Made by a program: the position numbers and the translations under genes
From: Siphonodentalium dalli
Lineage: Eukaryota > Mollusca > Scaphopoda > Gadilida > Siphonodentaliidae
NCBI GenBank assembly: GCA_032622095.1
Contig: CP136064.1
Coordinates: 128,949,605-129,013,604, forward strand
Direction of reading: 5' to 3'
Length of the DNA: 64,000 nt
Part shown: in pieces, positions 33,617-43,734 of the stretch
Position numbering within the stretch: the first letter of the stretch is position 1
How the letters are laid out: the number at the start of each line of letters is the position of its first letter
Notes under the pieces: generated by a model
The model's input: the letters and a program-made list of their open reading frames with translations, nothing else
What the model was told of the DNA's origin: nothing
Databases searched by the model: none

Positions 33617-34044
33617 CTATAAATAAAACATGTAAGTGTTGGAACCACCTCTAATATAATACTGTTTAAAACTATGCAGTTCGCTAATTTTTCTCGCGGA
33701 AAAATCCTAGATCACCTTGTTACCGTCTATAATCTGTTATATGAATATTAGTATCTGGCAATTGTAACAGAACGAACACTTTATTCTTAACGCACTACAC
33801 GTCATGTAGAAATTAATTCGGTCGGCCGAAATTTGTCACAAAGTTCCTACAAGTAAAATAGGTACTAGTAACTATGTGAAACACAAAGGAGTCAAATCAT
33901 CGAAACTATGCACTAAAGCATGTATATGGGGATATTGTTCCCATGTCGATAACGATTACGATGCAATTTGGCATGGTTATGCATTTTTGGCTCTCAGGTT
34001 AACGTCTGATATCCACACAAGAGTTACCTTACCCACCAGAAACG

Positions 34045-35200
34045 GCACGAACGCTAATTATTTTCTACCTTATCGGGACAATGAAGGACACGAACGCTCT
34101 TTATATTTTACATTATCGGACAAAGAGGGACACGAACGCTCTTTATATTTTACCTTATCGGGACAAAGAAGGACACGAACGAACTGTATCTCTTACCTTA
34201 TCGGGACAAAGAAGGACACGAACGCTCTTTATCTTTTACCTTATCGGGACAAAGAAGGACACGAACGCTAATTATATGTTACCTTATCGGGACAAAGAAG
34301 GACACGAACGCTCTTTATCTTTCACCTTATCGTACAAAGAAGGACACGAACGCTCTTTATATTTTACCTTATCGGGACAAAGAAGGACACGAACGCTAAT
34401 TATATGTTACCTTATCGGGACAAAGAAGGACATGCACGCTCTTTATCTTTTACCTTATCGGAACAAAGGACACAAACGCTAATTATCTTTTACCTTATCG
34501 GGACAAATGACACGAACGCTCTTTATCTTTTACCTTATCGGGACAAAGAAGGACGCGAACGCTAATTATATGTTACCTTATCGGGACAAAGAATGACACG
34601 AACGCTCTTTATCGTTCACCTTATCGTACAAAGAAGAACACGAACGCTCTTTATATTTTACCTTATCGGGACAAAGGACACGAACGCTAATTATATGTTA
34701 CCTTATCGGGACAAAGAAGGACACGAACGCTCTTTATTTTTTACCTTATAGGGACAAAGAAGAACACGAAAGCTCTTTATCTTTTACCTTATCGGGACAA
34801 AGAATGACACGAACGATCTTTATCTTTTACCTTATCGGGACAAAGAACACGAACGCTAATTATATTTTACCTTATCGGAACAAAGAAGGACACGAACGCT
34901 CTTTATATTTTACCTTATCAGGACAAAGGACACGAACGCTCTTTATATTTTACCTTATCGGAACAAAGGACACGAACGCTCTTTATATTTTACCTTATAA
35001 GGACAAAGAAGGACACGAACGCTCTTTAAATTTTACCTTATCGGGACAATGAAGGACACGAACGCTCTTTATCTTTTATCTTATCGGGAGAAAGTAAAAA
35101 TGAGAAACGACACGACGCTATTTATGTTTTACCTTATCGAGACAAAGTAAAAATAAGAAACGACACGATGCTCTTTATAGTTTACCTTATCGGGACGCTC
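34045..35200. repeat. 43-bp minisatellite, about 26 units
   Basis: The unit reads approximately TTACCTTATCGGGACAAAGA then AGGACACGAACGCTCTTTAT. Variants have CGCTAATTATATG or lose 4-6 bases of AGAAGG. Because 43 is not a multiple of three and the unit lacks plus-strand stops, translation cycles through three frames and gives a pseudo-repetitive peptide (LPYRDKEGHERSLYFTLSGQ type). Units near 35085-35185 are more diverged. It lies in the carbonic anhydrase intron. Confidence 0.93.
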
Positions 35201-35582
35201 AGTAATATAGATATTTTGTCTGTTATGCCGTCTAAGAAGAGAAGTAGCTTTAGGTTTTGCAAACAACATTTTATAATTGTAACTGTTTCAATTTTACTTT
35301 TGCCACACTTGTGCAAGGCCGGGTACACCCGCTGGTGAATCTATATATGTCTCAAATCCGTAGTTTTAGTTTAATTTGAATTTCGTTAACGCTTCTGCGG
35401 ATTACATCAATTATGTGAGTGTAGGGCATGCCTGTAGGGGATATTCATAATTATATACCTGTATCATATGATCTCACAATGAGGCACATGAGTAATATCA
35501 TAGTGTGAAAGGTGATGCGTTCACTTATCTATACGACATGCAGCCCGGGAGTGACCGAGATAAAATGTTTATCGCTGAAAAG

Positions 35583-35790
35583 TGTGGTCTTATGACCCAA
35601 CATTTGATAATTATATTAATAAATTTCATGTATTACTCTTTCAGGAAACGAAAACTGATAGCATAGCTAGATCATATAGAAAAAAATATGGCCAAGACAT
35701 CTCGATTCAATCGGGTGGCATTTGCATTGTAGTACATAATCCACTGAGTAAAAACTTCTCCATAATTTATGACAATTGGGGAACTTTGTG
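35583..35790 (+). pseudogene. LINE endonuclease fragment
   Basis: The plus strand reads NKFHVLLFQETKTDSIARSY, then SIQSGGICIVVHNPLSKNFS. LFQETK with SGGIxIxV is the N-terminal signature of non-LTR endonuclease domains, where the Glu is catalytic. The fragment is about 70 codons and has no recognisable continuation on either side. Confidence 0.7.
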
Positions 35791-36106
35791 AATTAAATTA
35801 CGCGTAAACTTAACCTGCTGCAAATAGAAAAGGTGTCGGAATCGGTGTACTCGCCTCATGGCTAACTCGCCCCAATCGGCGAGTGCCAATTTGGAATAAA
35901 AGGCCAACTCGGAATAAAAGATGCATACGGGGTGTTATATGGCGTTTGGTCCGTTGTTTCTCAATGAATATTATTGAAATTTGGTGTATATGTCCGGGCT
36001 GGGACATGGAATACAACAACGTTTGAATTGTTTTTAAATTTACAAATTTGTTGATTTTATTCATTTTGTTTTCGTTCTGAAACACACTATAAAGTGTATA
36101 TAATAT

Positions 36107-36410
36107 AATAACGAACACGAGACATACATAATTTATAAACTATTAACAAAAGATATCAAATTCAATACATGACAAAGATGACTCAGTGGAGTTTATAAAG
36201 TGAACATAAAAACATTGAGGTAAGAATCTTTTTAAGGAATGCAACTTTATTTAATGATAATAAACACATAAATTAAAATAACAAACATGAGACATACATG
36301 ATTTATAAACTGTTAACAAAAGATATCAAACTCAATACATGACAAAGATGACTCAGTGAAGTTTATAAAGTGAACATAAAAATATTAAGGTAAAAATCTG
36401 TTTAAGCATT
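36107..36410. repeat. Two-copy duplication, unit about 174 bp
   Basis: GAGACATACATAATTTATAA with ACAAAAGATATCAAATTCAA, GACTCAGTGGAGTTTATAAA and GTGAACATAAAAACATT recurs about 174 bp later with few changes. The conserved part covers about 130 bp of each unit. Confidence 0.85.
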
Positions 36411-36419
36411 ACTAAACCG

Positions 36420-37500
36420 TTTAGCACAGTCCACTTCACTCATCCGATCATCACTAAACTTGATATTTATCTTGATATTGATCTATCAGATGAGAGCTAT
36501 CAAATATTTTTTTTATTTTATAGGAAAAAATGGTCGCCAGCGGCCATATTACATTTACGTTATATGTTATCGCGTCATGTCGATATCTAGTATTAGTTAG
36601 AAATTTCACCTTTCCAGATTCATAATTGCTCCATTGACTGTAACAGATGGAATTATTCCCCTCTTCGGATAGAGTGTCACTGAAACTTTATTTTGTCAGA
36701 CTGTCTGTATAGTCACTGATTATATATGGCAATAATCTGTAATAAGATGTAGCACTATTTTATTTTATATTTACACGCAGTGCTGTTTTTATACAACAAT
36801 TCTAATCCCCCCTAGATCATCATGTGATCGACCATACATCGCGCGAGGACCTGGTTGAATTAAGGGGGGTTTTATGGATAACTTCTGTCCTCAAGCTAGA
36901 TTATACTTATGACATTTAATGGCATGTTTCTAACGTGGAGGGTTAGATATGCTTGAGACACCAACACTCTTCAATTAACACCAATTATCAGCTGTCATAT
37001 TCGGATATTAGAACCGATAGCCATGATATATGGTTTATTTTGTGTATACTAGTAATATTGTTATTTTCAGTACCTTTATATACCAGTACTGTGTATAACA
37101 ATGCATATACATTAATCCATGTATACATGTATATTGATTCAACGGATTCAGTGGTTTTGTCCATAAGTCTATCAAATATGCGGGGAAAACATGGCCACAA
37201 GCAGTACACCCTGTTAAATTTCGAATTTGAATCAATTGGCGCACCCTGCAGCCAGCTTTTATTGGAGAACTTTTTCTCACGTGGATAGTTTGGGTCACCG
37301 CTAGATGTGAGCCATGTTTTGTTCTCAAGCTGTCCTTGTGAAGACATCAATGCCAGCGGTGATCTGGAATTTTACTATTTTTATGGCTAAATAATTTGGT
37401 TGATCCTACAGACGACACCCCTTGTCCGATCGTCACCAGATTCCACAATGATCTTCTGGATAACCAGGGTGAGAGTAATCTAATTTTCCCGAATTTCGTT
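36420..37500 (-). pseudogene. Decayed copies of a CUB-like exon
   Basis: On the minus strand, three blocks resemble the intact exon at 37538-37779. The block at about 37500-37380 carries KIIVESGDDRTRGVVCRINQ. That at about 37350-37150 reads GQLENKTWLTSSGDPNYPRE and later CLWPCFPRIFDRL. That at about 36690-36420 has SGKVKFLTNTRYRHDA, WRPFFP and DSSHL. Each has stops or lacks splice sites, so they appear to be tandem exon duplicates that decayed. Confidence 0.4.
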
Positions 37501-37537
37501 AAAAAACATTACCACAGGCAGCAATTTGGTATCTTAC

Positions 37538-37779
37538 TGTTTGATCCTCTTTTGCGTGACTGAATTGTTTAGCAACTGTACAGTCATATCCCTCATCTGA
37601 TAGTCACCACACTTTATATTGATCTTCGGGCTGACAACTAGATGGGAGCTATCGAATGCTTTGAATTTTTTTGGAAAACATTGTCGCCAGCAGTCATCTT
37701 CTATTTTGGTTTTTATATACATGTATATCTCTTCATTCGGATAGTCAGTATTACGTAGGTACTTCAACTTTCCGCATTC
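37538..37779 (-). CDS. Candidate exon encoding a CUB-like module
   Basis: The 242-bp open segment has an acceptor (GATGACAG) before GAATGCGG and a good donor (AAACA/GTAAGA). It reads ECGKLKYLRNTDYPNEE, then DDCWRQCFPKKFKAFDSS and KINIKCGDYQMRDMTV. The pattern CG-x-L, NTDYPN, Cys, aromatic-rich strand, FDSS, Cys suggests a diverged CUB-like extracellular domain, but key positions are not textbook. It lies in the 26.7-kb carbonic anhydrase intron on the same strand, so it is either an alternative exon, a separate nested gene, or a remnant. Its relatives at 36.4-37.5 kb are broken. Confidence 0.35.
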
Positions 37780-37954
37780 CTGTCATCATTTGAAATATAA
37801 AAATTTACCTGATACCATGCACCCTTCAAAATTTGTTTCGTCGTATCTATTTTAATGACCCGTATGGTAATATTGATACAGATATATTTGTCAAACATTT
37901 CTTTGTACAATATACAGGTATTTAGTTTGTAACTAAATCTAGAAATATATAATA

Positions 37955-38617
37955 GTAGCTGGTGGACCCTACTTCGTCCGGGATGTTCCCCTCTGATTTT
38001 CGGAGAATTGCGCGATTTAACCTTGAATTGACCATTTTAAAGGTGAACGTCATGTCGGGTCACGATTTGACCCGTCCAAAACACTCCCCGGACAAAAGTC
38101 ACGACAAAAATACCCGTCGAAATCCGCCCGGCTTTACCCGATTTGACCTTGAATTGACAATTTTGAATGTCAAGATCAGGTCAGGGTCATAATTTGACCC
38201 ACCCGAAACACTCCTGGGACAAAAGTAACAGTAGGTATTATATTTCGTTGAAATACTTCCGTTTTACCAGATTTGACCTTGAATTGATCTTTTTGAATGT
38301 CAAAGTCAGGTCGGGATCAAGATTTGACCCGTCCAAATAGTCCAGAAACATGCCTACATCAGCACGTTCGAGAACATGGTCCCACGTGAAATTGGACCCG
38401 TCCATATTGCTCCCGGGATCGAAGTAGTCCTACACACAATTTTTTAGTCGGATCGGTCAAGGTCCAGAAACATGCCTATGAGCGAGGTCAAGTTTACACG
38501 TTAAATACCAAATCCGAGTCGGATCAGTCGAGCAGTGTTAGAGTCTATAACACATACACACATGCATTCATGCATACACACATACATACAGACAGGTGTT
38601 CCAAAATGTATAATCGA
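37955..38617 (-). mobile_element. Solitary non-autonomous Helitron, reverse orientation
   Basis: Read on the minus strand it starts TCGATTATACATTTTGGAAC then CACCTGTCTGTATG, like the Helitron 5' ends at 57-58 kb (TCTATTATATATTTTGGG). It ends with the hairpin region CCCGGACGAAGTAGGG and TCCACCAGCTAC, homologous to the 3' end at 58000-58025. The interior repeats TTTGACCTTGAATTGAC and GACCCGTCC phrases shared with the copies at 57.5-59 kb. The terminal CTAG has decayed to CTAC. No Rep/helicase is encoded. Confidence 0.75.
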
Positions 38618-40939
38618 TAGCTACAACAATTCTATGGTAGATAGTTCACGGCCGACCTGATGCATGCATCTTAGTTTTCTTGTGTTATCCTGATAGGGGA
38701 TTGTAATGCCAGAACTGGAGCTCTGTGCAACCTTGAGGCAGATAAGAAAATATTGGAAAAATATATCAACAACCTTTCAGTCAAACACACCAATCATGAT
38801 AATTCGACAATAACCACGGCGGAAAAATCTGGCATTGATGTACATATAGAGATCTAATCATACTCAATGGTAGAATAGGCGCTCAATCGTCACATTGTAC
38901 TTGCGAGGGGGGGGGGGGGTGAGTGTTACCCAATCAACTTTAATCAGATGCCAACTCGGTCAGCCCTGAGTCGTTATTTCGTGGGAGAATCTGGATTCAG
39001 TAATGGATAATATTCGAAGCAGAGGGGATTCGGTAAAAGAATAGACGAGGCGCTTGCGCCGAGTCTATTCTTGACCGAATTTCCGACGCTGAGAATATTA
39101 TCTAACTTAAAACCCACACATTGAATTGTCATTGGAGCTAACTATCCATTTGGTCTGGTCCACAGCTCTGTCTTGATTACCTGAGTATACGCGCACAGTT
39201 CAGCACGGACAGTTATTGTTGTCCACGGCGAAAAACAACACGTTTCAATTATTATTTAATTCGAATTAGGACTCGCCAGTTGAGGGACGTTTCCTCCGAA
39301 GTTTGCCATTGAGCTATGGATTCGGCCAGTGTATGTGAGCAATACTGATATTTCTATCCAATTGTATTTTTTTTGCTTTCTTGATTTAAAGATGCCCCAT
39401 CCAATTCGACATCAAATAAGTTAACATTCCATAAGAATTTATCAGGCAATAAAACATGAAAAATAATGGTCGTTATACATATGCATCACCAATACAGCAC
39501 CACGAGAAACATCCAAACTATTAAAAGAATGACCATGCATGGGCGTTCAATAACACTCATGCAATCAAATCGCTTGAGCATTCTGCCGGATAAGAGCCGT
39601 GTCGGGACAAAGGGATAACACGCCGGTGGGTTTTAAGATTACGGATTACACTCCGTACGAAGTGGTTCGGTAAACGAACAGACCAGAATCGGTAAACGAA
39701 TATACCGTAATCGTTATTTCGTCGTAATCAGGATTCCGATTCTGATTCCGTAATCGGGATATTCATAATGTAAACAAACCGAGATTTCCCCACCTCAGAG
39801 TTTAAAAAGACAATAAAACAAAATAATATGTCCATTTTGGGTACAAATTATTGCAGAATATAAACGATCCATATCAAAAAAATTTAATTGCGGATATAAA
39901 ATTTGTGTAAACGTGGAGAATTTTACTGAAATTAGCCAAATAATAATGTTATTGATAGTAACGCTGATGGAGCACTTCGGTTGATGGCGAACTTGAAGCA
40001 AATCCTTGTCATTTTCATTGTCACTTTCATCATGTTACTTTCATAATTCCATCCATAAAATACCGCCCGTACGCATGTCGATTTCAAATTCGGCGGATAC
40101 GTCACCATTGACTGGATTCACGTGAACCTGCATGGATATGGCTTTTGCTTTGTTCGTTATTATATCTTCCTTCTTATAAGAAATAGTAGGATTATATGAT
40201 ATCTATGGATTATCAGATACACGTATGTACTGCTAATCTTATAACAATTTCATATTTAAAATGTTTTGTTCCTTTAAATGCAGTCTTGCAAGCACTTTTT
40301 GGCCAACGTGCTGAGCATTATAGTTGGAAAATAAAGCTTTGCCCATGTAGCTGTTGTGGTCTTGTGATCGCAAATGAGGCGCATCTCCCAATCCCACAAA
40401 CAAATGTAAAGCATCAATAAACACACTATAACTTGAAAAAAGATGCGATTAAGTCGGATTAGCCGCTAATTAGGTGCCATGTATATACAAATAGAAGAAA
40501 AGCACGACTTTCACAACAAACATCACCCCGTGTACGTGGTATCGCCAAAGCCGAGGGTATCGCCAAAGCGAGAAAATGGGAAAGTCATTTTCACGTATAT
40601 GATTTGGGGATATGTTTGTTTCTCATCGTAAAACAGACAACGAACAACGTATGTGTATGTCCACACGAAGCAAGTGTATTTATCCACCCGCTGTCAATCA
40701 GATTTTCCAGATCAAACCATTTAATATTTTTTTGCGAATTTTTTCAATAGTGTTTTTGCTTTTGCTCACTCAAATTTTCCAGAACATCCACCCACTAGTA
40801 CAGTTCCTGGACTTCCACGCTGCCAAAGCAAATGTCGCTATATAGTTGAATCTGTCAATGAAGCATAGGATTGAACAGAATTTAAAAAATCAGTGCCGTT
40901 CTCAATATTCGCGCGATATGGAGTGCCCACTGTCGGGCA
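38618..40939. other. Intronic sequence, no gene recognised
   Basis: Holds a poly-G run near 38908, the hairpin at 39005-39111 and otherwise anonymous sequence. Confidence 0.4.
39005..39111. repeat. Hairpin with about 45-bp imperfect arms
   Basis: GGATAATATTCGAAGCAG and GGATTCGGTAAAAGAATAGA then CGAGGCGC are mirrored by GCGCCGAGTCTATTCTTGAC, CGAATTTCCGACGCT and GAGAATATTATC. It is probably a decayed MITE. Confidence 0.7.
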
Positions 40940-43155
40940 GTAGTCCAGGATATATTGGTCGACCTCTGCATCCCCCCCCCCCCCCAAGACTTAACTTTAC
41001 CCCACTCATTTTCTTCCTTAAGGTCTCCACTAATTTTTTTTACTTGTTAACAAGAAAATATAGTGGCCGCAGAGACTCCAGATAAGATGGCGTCCATCAT
41101 GGCGGCCATTTTTTTTAAATGCACCAGGTCCCTTTGATCGCCATTATAGTAAAGATGGTAGCACATGCGGTCTTGTTTTCCGCTCGATTCGTAATGCTAA
41201 TATACAACCCTTACAAATTAGCCAAATATCCGACACCAGAATCCAATATGGCGGCCAAGATGGCCGCCGAAATGTGAAAATATGCTATTTTCTGACATGT
41301 TACCACCTTTCGTTTGTCTCTGTGGGAAAATGATGGAATTTTTGCGTCATGTTATACATTTATCATATATATGAGTCATTGGCAAACACATGGGGACCAT
41401 AATATGCATTCATTGCGGGATATTTTTGTCCGATATCACGTTTTCCCAAATGCCGGTATCATAGGTCAAAGCCGAATCTCCGTTAATAACGCGATGTTAT
41501 GTTTCGAATCAATGAATGTTATTGCTATTATAACAACACCCATGCATATATATTTGCAGGAGATACTCTAGCTAGGATTCCTCTTATACCTGAGTTGAGG
41601 AATATTTACCCAAATCCAAGATGGCTGCCAAAATGGCCACCAGAAGAAAAAAAATCGCCGAAAATCGCCGATTTTAACATCAGTGAGCATTATTGTCATG
41701 ACAACTCCACACCTGCTTACTATTGTAAGTTGGGAACACTTAGGCGAAGAACTTTCCTTGTACCATATCCAAATAAAAGTCCCCCAAATCCAAAATGGCG
41801 CCCACAATGGCGGACAGATTTTTAAAAATGCGTACAGTTGAGTTGGAAATACTGAGGTGAAATAATTACCTCACATCTCATGCAAGAAATGGTTTTCCAA
41901 TTCGAAGATGGCGGCCAAAATGGCGACCGAAATTTGAAAACACGCCTACATTCCTTTACTTTCTTAGGATGGGCGTTATTGTTTCGCGATTTCTACCCAC
42001 GATTACATGTTGATATGTATGAATTATTCATTAGGGTTTGGCAAGTGATACTCACAGTCAATATGGCGGCCAACTGGCGGGCAGAAATTTAAAAGAAGCC
42101 GATATTATCACATACTAATTTCAACTTTTTGTCATAATATTCATTGGTATAAACGAAACGGTACATAATATAAGCCATATATTAGTTCCAATGTAAGTCG
42201 TAGCCTTTTGGAAGGATGAAAACCCACAATCGCGATGTGGCATTTCAAAATCCATTCTCCACTAAGGGCTCATACTGGCCGTAACCGTATATAGGTGCGC
42301 CGAATAGTCATATTATGACTTCCAAGAATCAAAACAACAGTACCTGAGCTTATTCTGAATTGCCACATTCAGCATTATCTAGACTCGTTTCCGTCTCTTC
42401 GTCAGATTAATCTATCTCACTCACAACAACAGTTCACTACTCTTCTTTGTAGGAGTGTGCCACTAATCGGAATGTTTCAAACAATACATATGCCGGTGTC
42501 CAGCTCACGTGTTGGTTTCGAAAGCTTGGAATTCTTAGCGAGCTTCATTCGTGGTATAGCTTATGGTATAATTCAGATGCTACATATGGGGTATATGCGT
42601 CATCTTTTGCGATACACTATACAGGTATTCGGTCGATGCGTATACTAGCTTTCAGAAGGACCTATCTATCTGCGTATTGTCAGCTTTGGTGACCTAATGG
42701 GGTTAACAACGTGTACACCTGGTGATCTTCCCAAAGAGCCACTTCTCAATATATGGTTCATCAATTCACATACTCATCTAATGCACTGACGTACCCGGAC
42801 AACTTCTGTATATGGCTTCGAATGTTGAAAGCCCGACATTTGACGGATGCATTTCTGCTAAGGCGTAGAAGACCATAATGCATAATATACCCAAACTCCT
42901 TGAACATGATCATAAGAACAAGCATGTTGGCGTCCAGCAATCGTCTCACCGAACAGCTCCAAGCAGATGATAACAATACACACGGTGCTAGTTTGTGGGT
43001 ATGTGTCATGATAGTGGAAATAAAATTGGACCATGACTGCACCGCCCCTTATTTTGTTATGTTTTAGATTCAGACAGGATCTCATGTGTGGCTTTGCTTT
43101 CCTTGTATGCTAAGATTGTATGTCCCCATCCGTTTGGAAGCCGTTCTTAAACAAC
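40940..43155. repeat. Left arm of a 4.9-kb imperfect palindrome
   Basis: From TAGTCCAGGATATATTGG at the outer edge, the arm runs through several tracts of AAGATGGCGGCC type (41.08, 41.26, 41.62, 41.80, 41.91 and 42.06 kb), then CGATGTGGCATTTC and GGTGCGCCGAATAG (42.23-42.31 kb). It ends with TAAGATTGTATGTCCCCATC near 43.12 kb. All of these occur in the same order in reverse complement in 43735-45864. The minus strand of 42761-43085 has diverged coding-like sequence homologous to the right-arm ORF. Confidence 0.92.
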
Positions 43156-43274
43156 TGGACCAGGAGTATGCCATTGGCTACTGCTGTATAAGCCCCACCA
43201 AGACTGGGATGTAGTCTAAAGGCGATACCTTTGATAGTTGGTTGATATGTCATACTCACGCTGGGTGGTATGGT

Positions 43275-43433
43275 TCAAGAAAGTACAAATGCCATCAACA
43301 AACGGGTGAAATGTTCAACGCGAAGAACATCCAGAAGAATGTTACGTTGGTGAGCTCTTGCATTCAGTTCAACAAACGTTGGTACACCAAGTGATTTCTT
43401 GGTAACATCACCAATGCGACCATTTTCCTGCAT
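43275..43433 (-). CDS. Short ORF in the palindrome spacer, unidentified
   Basis: A 52-codon frame in the unique spacer reads MQENGRIGDVTKKSLGVPTF, then VELNARAHQRNILLDVLRVE and HFTRLL. The composition is strongly protein-like (amphipathic, charged, few low-complexity residues). No family is recognised. The spacer differs from the arms, so this may be a remnant exon of the sequence that was inverted-duplicated around it. Confidence 0.35.
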   Translation of the reverse strand: MQENGRIGDVTKKSLGVPTFVELNARAHQRNILLDVLRVEHFTRLLMAFVLS

Positions 43434-43734
43434 GAGACATTAACTACTATATTCTAAAGTTATATATATAAAGCTGTATGATCATAAAGGTCGCGTTCCC
43501 CAACGGCCACAGCCATTGCCATCGAGACTGTAAATTGTTCTTTAAATACATAGTGAAATAAATGCACCACAGTTCCTGACATTTTCTTGAATAATACCGC
43601 CCACATACTGACACTAACCCCGAGAGAGGATAACAAAACACGCATACATTCATGCTATAAAGACATTAACCTTTAGTCCATCCGACTGTTTTGAGGGAGG
43701 CTAGCATATTATTATCCAGACAAAAGTGTACGTA

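Noticed and set aside
33876-35052. Open frames of 130 or so codons over 34-35 kb as a repeat protein
   Set aside because: They arise from a 43-bp minisatellite read in rotating frames; no signal peptide or conserved domain.
36988-37350. Exon encoding the N-terminal QSPIDI part of carbonic anhydrase (SWLQGAPIDSNSKF)
   Set aside because: The resemblance is superficial. The segment is better explained as a decayed copy of the CUB-like exon, and it lies 3' of the exon at 60321 in the gene, the wrong order for an N-terminal exon.
40072-40165. Minus-strand peptide-like stretch MQVHVNPVNGDVSAEFEIDM as an exon
   Set aside because: Attractive composition, but no clear acceptor or donor pair and no recognised family. 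Left unannotated.
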